A program made the position numbers and the translations under genes. The notes below the pieces were generated by a model. The model did no database searches. It had not been told where the DNA came from and was given only the letters and a program-made list of their open reading frames with translations. From positions 2,864,001-2,928,000 of the forward strand of contig AP025689.1 in the NCBI GenBank assembly GCA_023168345.1: DNA of 64,000 bases, given 5' to 3'. Origin of the DNA: Lysinibacillus sp. PLM2 (lineage in GTDB: Bacteria; Bacillota; Bacilli; Bacillales_A; Planococcaceae). This document shows positions 26,933-35,746 of this stretch, piece after piece (the stretch's first letter is position 1; each line of letters opens with the position of its first letter).

Positions 26933-27259
26933 ATGGAAAATAAACCTGTTATTGAAATTTTTGGTGCAGATGTATTATGTGCAAGTTGTGTCAACGCACC
27001 TTCATCAAAAGACACCTATGAATGGCTAGAGGCAGCAATTAGTCGGAAATTTCCTAATCACCCTTTTACAATTCGTTATATTGACATCGAGCAACCTCTG
27101 GCTGACCCTAGAGAAATACAATGGGCAGAACGCATACATAACGATGAATTCTTTTATCCCCTAGTATTAATTAATAATGAAGTAATCGGTGAAGGCTATA
27201 TTCAATTAAAGCCTGTATTCTCTGCTCTAGAGAATATTGGATTTACCTCTGAAATTTGA
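26933..27259 (+). CDS. yuzD: YuzD-like thioredoxin-fold protein
   Basis: A 108-residue protein of the YuzD/DUF1462 family. IEIFGADVLCASCVNAPSSK holds the redox-like C16-x-x-C19 pair, followed by FTIRYIDIEQP and YPLVLINNEVIGEGYIQLK, a glutaredoxin/thioredoxin-like fold. It diverges from yutI. A role in disulfide or cluster chemistry is plausible from the fold but unproven. AGAAAGG precedes the ATG. Confidence 0.85.
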   Translation: MENKPVIEIFGADVLCASCVNAPSSKDTYEWLEAAISRKFPNHPFTIRYIDIEQPLADPREIQWAERIHNDEFFYPLVLINNEVIGEGYIQLKPVFSALENIGFTSEI

Positions 27260-27280
27260 AACATAATACCTGAAAAATTG

Positions 27281-27304
27281 GAGTCTAAATTGAATTTTAG
27301 ACTC
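27281..27304. terminator. Terminator between yuzD and yutJ
   Basis: A stem gagtctaaa/ttttagactc with downstream T's, between convergent genes. Confidence 0.75.
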
Positions 27305-27312
27305 CGTTTTTA

Positions 27313-28386
27313 TTATGATTCAACTTGACGTTTATAAAACCAAAGATAGCCAGATTTCATTAATCTAGCAAGGCGTCCCGTTACAGCCGTATCCATAACA
27401 TGGGCAAATCCTTGCTTCTTACCTAATGAACCTAAATAGCCTTTCAACTTAATTTCGGGCATTTTTTCAGGTAATGGTTCATTTTTAAAACGTGCTTTCA
27501 GTACTTTCACTACACGTTCAGCTTGCTCTTCTGCTAACTGAGCACTTGGAGGTAGTTCTGATGAGGCACAGTCTCCAATCACATATACATGATCATCATT
27601 TATTAATTGGAAATATTGATTTATTACCGGGCGTTCCTTTGAATCCTTTTCAATATCCTCAATATCTCTTACAACTTTTACAGGCTGAACTCCCGCGGTC
27701 CAAACAACTGCATCAACTTCTATAACATCTTCGTGATTAAATAAAAAATTTGGTTCGACTTTTGTAATGTTTGACTCAGCAATCACTTCGACATTATTTT
27801 TTTCAAACCATGATTTCACATAATTACTTAGTTTCTCAGGGAACTCTCGTAATATACGGTGTGATCGATCGAATAGCTTAATTTTTAAATCTTCTCTACT
27901 TTCACGTAATTCACTTGCTAATTCAATACCACTTAATCCTGCTCCAACAATCGCAACAGTTGAACCAGCAGGTAAACCACATAGTTTTTCAAACGTACAA
28001 CGTGACTTAGCGATTGTCTGAATACTATATGTATATTCTTCTGCTCCTGGTACATCGTGATATTTATCTTCACAGCCAAGCCCAATTACTAAATCATCGT
28101 ATTGTACAGTTCGATCTTTATCTAAATAAACCCGTTTTTCTTTAGTATCAATTTTCGTTATTTCACCGTATACAGTATTTAATCTTGGATGCTCTGGAAA
28201 TGTAACACGAACTTCTTTGTCAGTAGAAGTACCTGCTGCCAATGCATAAAACTCTGTCTTTAAGCTATGAAACGGTGTTCTGTCAATCAATGTTATCATC
28301 GTGTCTTCAGGGAAATTGTTTGGCAAAAGGCGTTGTAAAATACGCATGTTGCCGTAACCTCCGCCTAATAATACTAAGTTTTTCAT
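27313..28386 (-). CDS. yutJ: NAD(P)/FAD-dependent NADH dehydrogenase-like protein YutJ
   Basis: A 357-residue flavoprotein of the type-II NADH dehydrogenase family. The FAD-binding Rossmann motif LVLLGGGYGNMRIL is at the N-terminus. TVAIVGAGLSGIELASEL (about 140-157) is the NAD-binding motif, and VYVIGDCASSELPPSAQLAE contacts FAD near the C-terminus. No transmembrane helix is seen; such enzymes bind the membrane peripherally and reduce quinone with NADH. Two Rex-like operators and a matching promoter lie directly upstream, suggesting control by the NADH/NAD+ ratio. GAGGGAG precedes the ATG. Confidence 0.88.
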   Translation of the reverse strand: MKNLVLLGGGYGNMRILQRLLPNNFPEDTMITLIDRTPFHSLKTEFYALAAGTSTDKEVRVTFPEHPRLNTVYGEITKIDTKEKRVYLDKDRTVQYDDLVIGLGCEDKYHDVPGAEEYTYSIQTIAKSRCTFEKLCGLPAGSTVAIVGAGLSGIELASELRESREDLKIKLFDRSHRILREFPEKLSNYVKSWFEKNNVEVIAESNITKVEPNFLFNHEDVIEVDAVVWTAGVQPVKVVRDIEDIEKDSKERPVINQYFQLINDDHVYVIGDCASSELPPSAQLAEEQAERVVKVLKARFKNEPLPEKMPEIKLKGYLGSLGKKQGFAHVMDTAVTGRLARLMKSGYLWFYKRQVES

Positions 28387-28433
28387 ATAACTCTCCCTCT
28401 ATTTTTATATCGTTCACAAATAATACACATTCG

Positions 28434-28462
28434 AGTATAGCTCATTGTGATGCTTTTCACAA
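28434..28462 (-). promoter_or_regulatory. Sigma-A promoter of yutJ overlapped by a Rex-like box
   Basis: On the minus strand TTGTGA - 17 bases - TATACT gives a good sigma-A promoter. The -35 element and spacer coincide with TTGTGATGCTTTTCACAA (28445-28462), one mismatch from the palindromic Rex core TTGTGAA-N4-TTCACAA. Confidence 0.7.
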
Positions 28463-28472
28463 TATCATTTCG

Positions 28473-28504
28473 AAACTTTTTGTGAAAATTTTCACAAAAA
28501 GTTT
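28473..28504. promoter_or_regulatory. 32-bp perfect palindrome containing a consensus Rex box
   Basis: The whole interval is a perfect inverted repeat with 16-bp arms. Its centre, TTGTGAAAATTTTCACAA (28480-28497), matches the B. subtilis-type Rex operator at every defined position. Its centre is 35 bp upstream of that of the second box at 28445-28462. Confidence 0.7.
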
Positions 28505-28563
28505 AAGTCCTCTGCTCTTACTATTTAAAATAGTTAATAGTATGTGGATTGTGGTAAGATTGA

Positions 28564-28760
28564 TAATAGATGAAAAGGCGGGTTTAATAGATAAACCGAA
28601 TCGATTATAGACAATCTAAAGCTAATAGATACACAGGGAAAAATGAGTTCATGATAATAGACAAAAGCTACAGAATAATAGACAATCAGAGGCAGATAAT
28701 AGAAATAATCGCTATTATAATAAACATTCCGAGGGATAAACTACATTTAAATCGGATAAA
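28564..28760. repeat. Degenerate ~21-bp tandem repeat with taatag core
   Basis: taatag-like cores recur at 28564, 28585, 28605, 28623, 28655, 28676, 28697 and 28718 (mostly 20-21 bp apart, one double step), then ggataaa at 28734 and 28754. The units look like ataatagacaa plus about ten variable bases. It fills the non-coding space before yuzB. Confidence 0.6.
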
Positions 28761-28809
28761 TTGACGAAATCCTAAAAACAGAGTAGGATTTTTATTTGAG
28801 GTGACTCCA

Positions 28810-29046
28810 ATGAACCCATTAGTAGAATTTTGTATTAGCAATCTAGCAAAGGGCGCACAAGAAACTTATGAAATATTAGAAAAAGATCCTAATATAGATG
28901 TACTTGAATACGGTTGTTTAAGCTACTGTACATTATGTGACAGCACATTTTACGCACTTGTAAATGGTGATATTGTAGAGGCTGACACACCTGAAGAATT
29001 AACAGGGAAGATTTATCAATATATTGAAGAAAATCCTTTGTTCTAA
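28810..29046 (+). CDS. yuzB: YuzB family protein (DUF1450)
   Basis: A 78-residue protein nearly collinear with B. subtilis Yuz[41 protein letters not shown], and a C-terminal [13 protein letters not shown] 28810 gives exactly the family length and has GAGGTGA upstream. The conserved cysteines ([12 protein letters not shown]) suggest metal or redox chemistry, unproven. A two-tier terminator hairpin follows. Confidence 0.88.
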   Translation: MNPLVEFCISNLAKGAQETYEILEKDPNIDVLEYGCLSYCTLCDSTFYALVNGDIVEADTPEELTGKIYQYIEENPLF

Positions 29047-29052
29047 CATAAA

Positions 29053-29116
29053 ATCCACGTACTTTTACGAATGAACTTTAATCATAGTGTATTGTTCATT
29101 CTATATGTACGTGGAT
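29053..29116. terminator. Two-tier hairpin terminator between yuzB and yutF
   Basis: The outer stem atccacgtac/gtacgtggat encloses an inner stem gaatgaac/gttcattc, followed by a run of T's. It serves convergent yuzB and yutF. Confidence 0.75.
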
Positions 29117-29128
29117 CTTTTTTTCACC

Positions 29129-29890
29129 TTATAACTTGCTTAGGTCTTCCAAACAATATGTAGGTTGGATTTCCTTTTTTAACACCTGCTCTGTACTAGT
29201 TACACCTGTATTAACATGGATTGTATCGCAACCAAATTGAATACCACATAAAATATCCGTATCGTAATTGTCCCCTATTAAAACCATATCTTCTTTGTCA
29301 TACCCATACTCCTCTTGAATCACTTCAAGCATCACTGGAGAAGGCTTTCCAATATAGATTGGATCTGTATTCCCTACTTTTGCAACTAGCTCCACAAAAG
29401 AACCATTTCCAGGTAAAAAGCCGTACTCACTAGGGAACTTAATATCGTTATTTGTACCGATTAATTTTGCACCATTTTGAACAGCAACAGTTGCTTTCGC
29501 AAGCTTCATATAATCAACAGTTTGATCAATTCCCATCACGACAACATCAGCATTCAAATCATCTGTCAAAGCGATATTTTCTTCAACTAACGCTTCTTTT
29601 AACCCGTCAGAACCAATTACATGTACGATAGCATTATTATAATGTTGGGAAATATACTTCGCAGTCGTTATCGCACTAGAATAAATTCTACTGGTTGGAG
29701 CCTCAATATTTATTTTAGCTAGTGCACTCTGCAATTGTGAAGGTGTTTTTGAAGAATTATTTGTAATGAAATAATATTCAACACCCTCTTCCTGCAAACG
29801 ATGGATAAATCGTACTGCAGTTTCTATCCCTTCATTTCCTCTATAAACCGTTCCATCTAAATCGAAGCAATAAGCTTTATATTTTTTCAT
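29129..29890 (-). CDS. yutF: HAD-superfamily phosphatase, NagD-like (YutF)
   Basis: A 253-residue cytoplasmic HAD phosphatase of the NagD type. Motif I is CFDLDGTVYRGNE with the nucleophile Asp, motif II YFITNNSS, the lysine GKPSP, and motif IV MVLIGDNYDTDI. Substrates of the family are small sugar or nucleotide phosphates; the physiological one is unknown. It follows yutE with a four-base overlap, matching B. subtilis yutE-yutF order. Confidence 0.9.
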   Translation of the reverse strand: MKKYKAYCFDLDGTVYRGNEGIETAVRFIHRLQEEGVEYYFITNNSSKTPSQLQSALAKINIEAPTSRIYSSAITTAKYISQHYNNAIVHVIGSDGLKEALVEENIALTDDLNADVVVMGIDQTVDYMKLAKATVAVQNGAKLIGTNNDIKFPSEYGFLPGNGSFVELVAKVGNTDPIYIGKPSPVMLEVIQEEYGYDKEDMVLIGDNYDTDILCGIQFGCDTIHVNTGVTSTEQVLKKEIQPTYCLEDLSKL

Positions 29891-30339
29891 TTTTCGCTCT
29901 CCGGTAAAAATGCTGATACTGGCCCCAACTCGTTTTCTAAATAATTAATAACACTTGATGAGAATTGCTTTATGCTCATTAGATTTTCCTTTAATACTTT
30001 TTCTACTAGCTCATTGTCTACATCTACATATTCTCTTACGACGATTTTGCGAAGATCTACTACGTTTTTTAATGGTGTTTCCATCTCAATAGATACTACT
30101 TTTTCATCGATTAAAATATCAATTATGTCTTCATAACTACCAGGATCTCTCATAATAAAACCATCAATAATCAAATTCCCAACATCCATCAATGCCTCTA
30201 CCGTATTGTGTGCAATTCTTTGTAGAGCAAGTTTTGAAATATCATCATTTAACCATTCTTGCTTTGATTCAAACACAGCTAGCAGCTCATCTAAATGCTT
30301 TAATGTGTTAATTATTTTATTACGATCGACAAAATACAT
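29887..30339 (-). CDS. yutE: DUF86/HEPN-fold protein YutE
   Basis: A 150-residue helical protein starting MYFVDRNKI, with LALQRIAHNTVEALMDVGN, DGFIMRDPGSYEDIIDILID and C-terminal LENELGPVSAFL, all matching B. subtilis YutE. The DUF86 family has the HepT/HEPN fold; HepT toxins pair with MNT nucleotidyltransferases, which is absent here, and synteny argues for a housekeeping role. ATG 30339 follows GGGGGC. It overlaps yutF by four bases. Confidence 0.85.
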   Translation of the reverse strand: MYFVDRNKIINTLKHLDELLAVFESKQEWLNDDISKLALQRIAHNTVEALMDVGNLIIDGFIMRDPGSYEDIIDILIDEKVVSIEMETPLKNVVDLRKIVVREYVDVDNELVEKVLKENLMSIKQFSSSVINYLENELGPVSAFLPESEK

Positions 30340-30425
30340 GTTAAAGCCCCCATTAATCAATTAAGTTGATAGTCGTTTCTTATTTATAGTAACATATTCT
30401 AGAGAATTGGGAGGAGTAAAACCAT

Positions 30426-30692
30426 ATGGAGCGTTTTTTCTTATACGATGATATTGAAGATACTAAAACAAGATTTGTTAGTTTTACAGGGAAGAAGCTA
30501 CGTTATGACCTAGCAATTGTGCAATCCAGTCGTTTTTTTGGAAAAGTACTAGTTTTAGATATGCAATCCAATCGATTTGCCATTATAGGTCCAGATGATG
30601 TTGAAGAACCTGGTTATTTAGAACATGTTTACAATAAAACAGAAGAAGAAGCTATTGATTTAAGGGAATACTTAACAGAATTATTAGCTTAA
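30426..30692 (+). CDS. DUF3055-like small cytosolic protein
   Basis: An 88-residue protein beginning ERFFLYDDIEDTKTRFVSF, with LAIVQSSRFFGKVLVLDMQS and RFAIIGPDDVEEPGYLEHVY, the pattern I associate with DUF3055 proteins of Bacillales. GGGAGGAG lies upstream of the ATG. It is predicted to be soluble. It lies alone between divergent yutE and convergent yutD. Function unknown; the family name is from memory. Confidence 0.72.
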   Translation: MERFFLYDDIEDTKTRFVSFTGKKLRYDLAIVQSSRFFGKVLVLDMQSNRFAIIGPDDVEEPGYLEHVYNKTEEEAIDLREYLTELLA

Positions 30693-30726
30693 GGGTAAGA
30701 ATATGGGTGAGCCTATTCGCAAAAAA

Positions 30727-30752
30727 AGTACAATCCATCAATTGGATTGTAC
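30727..30752. terminator. Bidirectional terminator between DUF3055-like gene and yutD
   Basis: A ten-pair stem agtacaatcc/ggattgtact with seven A's before and five T's after. Confidence 0.85.
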
Positions 30753-30772
30753 TTTTTGTTAGATTGCAATTT

Positions 30773-31126
30773 TTAAATCTGCTCAATTGTTTCTGATGAT
30801 TCATTCGTTGTTGAGTTTTCTTCCACAACTGGTAGTGCTTCTTGTTTTGGCGCTCTTCCTGTTTTACGTAATACAAAATATGCACATCCGAAATTGCAAT
30901 ACTCATATAAATAATCCTCAAAAGTACTGATTTTCGTATCAAAGGTCGATTTTTGATTTCGGTCATCAAAGAATCCTTTCATTCTTAATTGACCATAACC
31001 CCAATCGCCTACAATATAATCATATTTTGCTAGAACATCACTGTAACGAGCTTGAAACACTTCTTCCTGAAACCCATCTCGGACATTTTCGATAATTTCA
31101 TATGCATATCCTTCTGCTATTATCAT
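30773..31126 (-). CDS. yutD: YutD family protein
   Basis: A 117-residue protein closely following B. subtilis YutD: EEVFQARYSDVLAKYDYIVG, DWGYGQLRMKGFFDDRNQK, and YLYEYCNFGCAYFVLRK. The extra glutamate/threonine-rich tail is variable in the family. ATG 31126 follows GAAGGGAG; the open frame continues upstream but without a ribosome site or similarity. It lies downstream of lipA in the same direction. Function unknown. Confidence 0.88.
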   Translation of the reverse strand: MIIAEGYAYEIIENVRDGFQEEVFQARYSDVLAKYDYIVGDWGYGQLRMKGFFDDRNQKSTFDTKISTFEDYLYEYCNFGCAYFVLRKTGRAPKQEALPVVEENSTTNESSETIEQI

Positions 31127-31301
31127 CGAAATTCTCCCTTCTATTTGTAAATACATCCATTTGATCATTTTTTGTTTATTCTGGTATTGGATAGTATTTT
31201 GCAACAGTGTAAACAAAGAGATGCAAGTAGATGAATCCTTTCGATAGAAATCTCCATCCATTACATCTACAAACAACATCTGCATTCAGATTTAAAATTG
31301 G

Positions 31302-32222
31302 TTATTCAATTAACCCTTCAGCTTGTAATTGTCTATTTTTTGTCGCTTCATTTACTTGTTCGTCTGCATGATAACTACTGCGAACTAAAGGCCCTGCTTG
31401 GCAATGCTTGAAGCCTTTTTCCATTGCAATTTTACGTAATTTACCAAACTCAAGTGGTGTGTAATATTGTTTTACTGGTAAATGCTTTTTCGTTGGTTGT
31501 AAATATTGACCGATTGTCATAATGTCCACATTATTTGCACGTAAATCATCCATAACCTCTAAAATTTCATCCCATGTTTCTCCGAGGCCGATCATTAAAG
31601 ACGATTTTGTAGGAATATCAGGCTGCATTTCCTTTGCTCGACGTAAAAACTCTAAAGAACGATCATATTTTGCTCTAGCACGAACTCTCGGTGTAAGACG
31701 TCGTACCGTTTCGATATTATGATTTAAAATATCAGGTCGTGCATCCATTAGCATTTTTAAATTTTCTTCTACCCCACCCAAATCTGAAGGTAACACCTCT
31801 ACTGAAGTTTGTGGAGATTTTCTACGAATAGCGCGAACAGTTTCTGCTAATACTCCTGCTCCCCCGTCTTTTAAATCATCACGAGCAACCATTGTAATTA
31901 CGACGTGTTTTAAATCCATTAATTGTACTGAATCTGCGACACGTTCTGGTTCTGCTAAATCTAGTTCATTCGGTAAGCCTGTTTTTACAGCGCAAAATCT
32001 ACAAGCACGGGTGCAAACTGCTCCTAGGATCATCATTGTCGCCGTTCTTCTTTCTCCCCAGCATTCATGAATGTTTGGACAGCGAGCTTCCTCACAAACG
32101 GTGTGCAGATTTTTTTCTCGCATTAATTTTTTTAAACCCTTGTATTCTTCGTTTGTATTAAGTTTTATTTTTAACCATTCAGGTTTACGTAAAATTTCTT
32201 CTTTTTTATCGCTTACTGTCAT
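31302..32222 (-). CDS. lipA: Lipoyl synthase
   Basis: A 306-residue radical-SAM enzyme. The auxiliary cluster cysteines C43, C48, C54 ([12 protein letters not shown]) and the radical-SAM cysteines C70, C74, C77 (CTRACRFC) are intact, as is the C-terminal [12 protein letters not shown]. It inserts two sulfurs into protein-bound octanoyl groups to form lipoate, sacrificing its auxiliary Fe-S cluster. Clients include GcvH, encoded at 58.6 kb, and the 2-oxoacid dehydrogenases. It lies in the same yut/yun neighbourhood as in B. subtilis. Confidence 0.96.
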   Translation of the reverse strand: MTVSDKKEEILRKPEWLKIKLNTNEEYKGLKKLMREKNLHTVCEEARCPNIHECWGERRTATMMILGAVCTRACRFCAVKTGLPNELDLAEPERVADSVQLMDLKHVVITMVARDDLKDGGAGVLAETVRAIRRKSPQTSVEVLPSDLGGVEENLKMLMDARPDILNHNIETVRRLTPRVRARAKYDRSLEFLRRAKEMQPDIPTKSSLMIGLGETWDEILEVMDDLRANNVDIMTIGQYLQPTKKHLPVKQYYTPLEFGKLRKIAMEKGFKHCQAGPLVRSSYHADEQVNEATKNRQLQAEGLIE

Positions 32223-32337
32223 CGATATCGCCCCTGTCTAACTCTCATCTTACCTTTGTCAATGTAAAACACTACAACTATTGTAACAATTAACTTCCTT
32301 TTAGTGTATCTAAATGTTCATAAATAAACTAGTATTT

Positions 32338-33129
32338 TTACTCAAGTGGTACTGGAACTTCGATTGAAGGTTGCGCTCCCTCTCCTCCTCCAGACCAAAT
32401 ATGTGGTACAGTGCCTTGAACAAGACCTATTGCAACAGGAATATACTGTTCAACCGTTGATGTTGAAGATGCAAAAGGAATGATAATTTGTACGTTTACC
32501 TTTACATTTATACCTACTTCTACTTTTGCACTATTGATACCAAATTCTTGTACATTGGAAATCACGTCACTACTAACATTCCCAATGATATGAAACCGGA
32601 TTGGAATTTTTGGTCCGAGATTACCAATAATCGGGAGGTTCAAAGCTTGCCCCAAAGGAACAAAAAATACAATCCCATCTCCTGCTTCCATGCTTCCTAC
32701 ATCATATTCTACATTGTCTAATTCAGGGAGATGGTTTAAATTACCTTGTTCAGCTTGTTGTAAATGTTCTTTTACTAATGAAACCGTTTCTGCTCTTACT
32801 TTATTAATAATTTCAGTGTTAAACCTTACTGTAACCATTTGATTTTCACCAGGCATATTTTCTATTACATCATTTACATCCATCACATCAGATGTACCTG
32901 CACTAATAGCTCTACTAACAACGTGGGAAGCAATCTTAAATGTTTGTACTTCTGCGTAATCTAAATAAGTTGGTAATAATCTTTCATTAATATAGACGAT
33001 AAAGAATATTAAACATGCTACAAAAAATATAAGGAATAAGGCAAGTCGGTTCGATCTTCCAAAATTTCGCCTATTTAATCTCCTGTTATTCCGGCGAGAA
33101 AACATAACGCTATTTCGACGAGAAAACAA
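32338..33129 (-). CDS. yunB: Sporulation protein YunB
   Basis: A 263-residue protein. An arginine-rich N-terminus is followed by one transmembrane helix at about 28-48 (LALFLIFFVACLIFFIVYIN) and an extracytoplasmic domain resembling SpoIIR/GerM-like export proteins only in topology; similarity to YunB is clear in INERLLPTYLDYAEVQTFKI and VRFNTEIINKV. In B. subtilis yunB is a sporulation gene of the mother cell. TTG 33129 follows GGAGGAG. The first 15 residues contain a near-duplicate MFSRRNS/MFSRRNN. A small hairpin (33140-33164) overlaps the ribosome-site region. Confidence 0.85.
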   Translation of the reverse strand: MFSRRNSVMFSRRNNRRLNRRNFGRSNRLALFLIFFVACLIFFIVYINERLLPTYLDYAEVQTFKIASHVVSRAISAGTSDVMDVNDVIENMPGENQMVTVRFNTEIINKVRAETVSLVKEHLQQAEQGNLNHLPELDNVEYDVGSMEAGDGIVFFVPLGQALNLPIIGNLGPKIPIRFHIIGNVSSDVISNVQEFGINSAKVEVGINVKVNVQIIIPFASSTSTVEQYIPVAIGLVQGTVPHIWSGGGEGAQPSIEVPVPLE

Positions 33130-33173
33130 AAAATCTCCTCCTATTCTATATATTTATGAATAGGGGGAGTTAT

Positions 33174-34277
33174 CTATTCGACATGCGAAATGTATTCTGT
33201 TTCAATTTTATTAACGGTTAGTTCAGGGTACTCTTCTAAACTAATTATGTAAGTAGATTTTAGCATCGTGTTGTTTTCCTCAAAAATCCGAATATATGGT
33301 CGTGCAGAGTTGTTCATATTTTGTTTTGCTACGATTCCTCTTCGTCCATCTGATAATAAAACGATTGTACCATTTGAAAAGTGCACAACACTTCGTTTAA
33401 ATGCTTCTACAACACGCTGATCAAACATTGTTCCGCTTCCAGCCTCAATGATTCCAATCCCTTGCGAAGGTAACATTTTTTCACGATAAACCCTGTTGGA
33501 CGTAACAGCGTCAAATACATCTGCAACAGCTATAATCTTAGCAAATGGATGTATTTCATGGTCAACTAGACCTCTCGGATACCCACTTCCATCCAAACGT
33601 TCATGATGTTGAAATGCGCAATGGGCAACAAGAAGAGAAATAGAGTGAAGGTTTCTTAATATATCAAATCCAAAACGTGTATGCTCTTTCATGATATGAA
33701 ATTCTTCATTCGTTAAATTTCCAGGCTTCATTAATATATTAGTGGGAACTTGTAATTTTCCAACATCATGTAGCATTGCGCCAATGCCAATTAATCTTAA
33801 TTCATCATATTTATAGCCTAGCTCTTTTGCTATGGCAATGGAATATAATGTTACCTGAAAGGAATGTTGATATAAATATTCATCATACAAATATGAGTCT
33901 GTTAGGACTGTCAGCATTTCATTGCTATTCATTATGGATTCAAGCAAATTATCAATGAGCATTTTTATTTCGTTAGACTGCTTGTCTAAAACATAGGATG
34001 CATCTTTAGCTTCAATCCCTCTAAGCTTTTTAAACGAATCTTTAATCTCTTTAACAACTTTCAAACGTTTTTCAGGAGCAATTAACTCAGAAACCTCGAT
34101 ACCTTTAGAGAGCTTGTCTTCGATGTACAAATATTTAATGTTTAGTTGTATTAGTCGGTTAATAATCGGTATGCTAATTTTCGCATCTTTTTGTAATAGA
34201 GGTAGGCCCGCCTCGTTCCAAATCGTTCTGGCTACTACCATTCCAGGTTGAAGCGCATCGATTGATATTAGTCTCAT
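33174..34277 (-). CDS. HD-GYP domain protein, putative c-di-GMP phosphodiesterase
   Basis: A 367-residue protein. The N-terminal region (1-110, RLISIDALQPGMVVARTIWN) precedes the HD-GYP domain (about 125-290) with HSFQVTLYSIAIA, the metal motif MLHDVGKLQVP and HHERLDGSGYPRGL, which contains the GYP triplet. A C-terminal ligand-like domain (about 300-367) follows. The family hydrolyses cyclic di-GMP. The start at 34277 is chosen for CGGAG upstream; an ATG 21 bases earlier is possible but lacks a site. No effector domain or partner is adjacent. Confidence 0.85.
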   Translation of the reverse strand: MRLISIDALQPGMVVARTIWNEAGLPLLQKDAKISIPIINRLIQLNIKYLYIEDKLSKGIEVSELIAPEKRLKVVKEIKDSFKKLRGIEAKDASYVLDKQSNEIKMLIDNLLESIMNSNEMLTVLTDSYLYDEYLYQHSFQVTLYSIAIAKELGYKYDELRLIGIGAMLHDVGKLQVPTNILMKPGNLTNEEFHIMKEHTRFGFDILRNLHSISLLVAHCAFQHHERLDGSGYPRGLVDHEIHPFAKIIAVADVFDAVTSNRVYREKMLPSQGIGIIEAGSGTMFDQRVVEAFKRSVVHFSNGTIVLLSDGRRGIVAKQNMNNSARPYIRIFEENNTMLKSTYIISLEEYPELTVNKIETEYISHVE

Positions 34278-34349
34278 GCTGGTTTGGCTCCGTTTCATTT
34301 TAACTATTAAGAATAGTTAAATGATAAAGATTCAGTAATAAATTGTCAA

Positions 34350-35711
34350 TTAGAGATATTTCCCTCCAAAATTTGCTAAAACATCTCGTAGAAAAAGTGG
34401 TAAATAATATTTTTTCTTTGCACGTTTGAAAGTTGGAAAGAAATACCCAAACGTAAACATATCTAATGTAGCAAGACGATAAGTTTTATCTAAGTCTGCG
34501 ATCTTATTGTCCACTAACAGCTGATTTTTTTCATTTAATGCGAGTTTATAGAGTAGCATCTTGCCAAAGATTGTTCCTCTAAAGCCTAGTCCTTTTAATT
34601 CAAGAAGTGGCCAATCTTCATTTGCTGACTGCAAGTATATTTCCTTCAATTCTCTACCGCTTATTTCTATTACACATGCATTGATAGGATGGGGGAGGAT
34701 TTTATGAAGGTCATATTTTGTTACAATTCCCTTTGGCAGCCCATCTAAAAATATCCCTGCATTAAACAGGGCACAGTCTGCATCTGTGTAGTCCATTAAA
34801 CACTTTGCAAACAAACGAGAAATTTGGGAATGATGGAACCATTCTTTGTTGTAGCTTTTCGTTGTTTCAAAAATCGGTTGTTTAAGCAATTCTTTTCCCT
34901 GATTATATAATGAAGCAACAAAGTTTAATTCCTCTTCAATTTCAGGTAACAATGCATTTTCTACAACGACCTCTTCTTTTTTGATTACTTGTCGTTTTTG
35001 ATGATCAAATTGAATTGTTAGATGGCCTGTATACGCTCCAAATTTCCCGCAGCCCGTTAATAATACATTATTAATCATTTTACCTTCTAGAAATAAATGA
35101 TGGGTATGTGAACCAAAAATAACGTCTATTTCAGAACACTCATTTGCAAGCAACTCATCTTCAGTTATTCCTAAATGGGATAGACAAAAGATTACATCTA
35201 CTTCATGCTGTATTTCACTTACTATTTTTTTTATTACTTCTCTGGGCTCTATAATCTCCCAATTTAGTTCATCATAAAAAACAGTAAATACTGCTGTTGC
35301 CCCAATTACCCCAATTTTTGTTCCATATTTCGTTGTTAAAATGGTATATGGTTTTATCCACTGTGGATTATTACCATTTTTAACCTTCAAATTGGCAACT
35401 ACTACTTCAAATTCAGCGCTATCATAAAGATGATATAGATCTTCATAAGACAAGGTTATTCCTTCGTTATTCCCAATCGTTACAACATCATACTCCGCTT
35501 TATTTAATAACTCAATATTGCCCTGTCCTAACGTAGCTTCAGTATAGATATTTGAACGATCAAGATGGTCACCAACATCCAATAAAAAGCTCGGCTCTCC
35601 TAATCTTGCAAAGGCCTTTCTTTGCTCTTTAATATAATATTGCATGCGAGGCCAATATTCGAAATGGCTATGTACATCATTCGTGTGAAATATATGAATT
35701 GTTTCGATCAT
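34350..35711 (-). CDS. yunD: YunD-like 5'-nucleotidase/metallophosphoesterase
   Basis: A 453-residue enzyme. A metallophosphoesterase domain (1-220) has metal motifs IHIFHTNDVHSHFEYWPRM, LDVGDHLDR, TIGNNEG, CLSHLG and FGSHTHHLF. The 5'-nucleotidase C-terminal domain (about 265-430) binds the nucleotide. No signal peptide is seen, so it is cytoplasmic like B. subtilis YunD. ATG 35711 gives the family start; an ATG four codons upstream has no better ribosome site. It follows yunE in the same direction with a 35-base gap. Confidence 0.88.
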   Translation of the reverse strand: MIETIHIFHTNDVHSHFEYWPRMQYYIKEQRKAFARLGEPSFLLDVGDHLDRSNIYTEATLGQGNIELLNKAEYDVVTIGNNEGITLSYEDLYHLYDSAEFEVVVANLKVKNGNNPQWIKPYTILTTKYGTKIGVIGATAVFTVFYDELNWEIIEPREVIKKIVSEIQHEVDVIFCLSHLGITEDELLANECSEIDVIFGSHTHHLFLEGKMINNVLLTGCGKFGAYTGHLTIQFDHQKRQVIKKEEVVVENALLPEIEEELNFVASLYNQGKELLKQPIFETTKSYNKEWFHHSQISRLFAKCLMDYTDADCALFNAGIFLDGLPKGIVTKYDLHKILPHPINACVIEISGRELKEIYLQSANEDWPLLELKGLGFRGTIFGKMLLYKLALNEKNQLLVDNKIADLDKTYRLATLDMFTFGYFFPTFKRAKKKYYLPLFLRDVLANFGGKYL

Positions 35712-35746
35712 GTCCGTCACCATCTTTCAATTATCAATCGATATAG

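Noticed and set aside
28473-28504. Intrinsic terminator for yutJ or yuzB
   Set aside because: It lies upstream of both divergent genes, and its centre fits a Rex operator over a promoter; a terminator has no gene to end here.
29887-30339. HepT-like toxin of a toxin-antitoxin pair (YutE)
   Set aside because: No MNT antitoxin gene is adjacent; the protein matches YutE and keeps the yutE-yutF synteny of B. subtilis.
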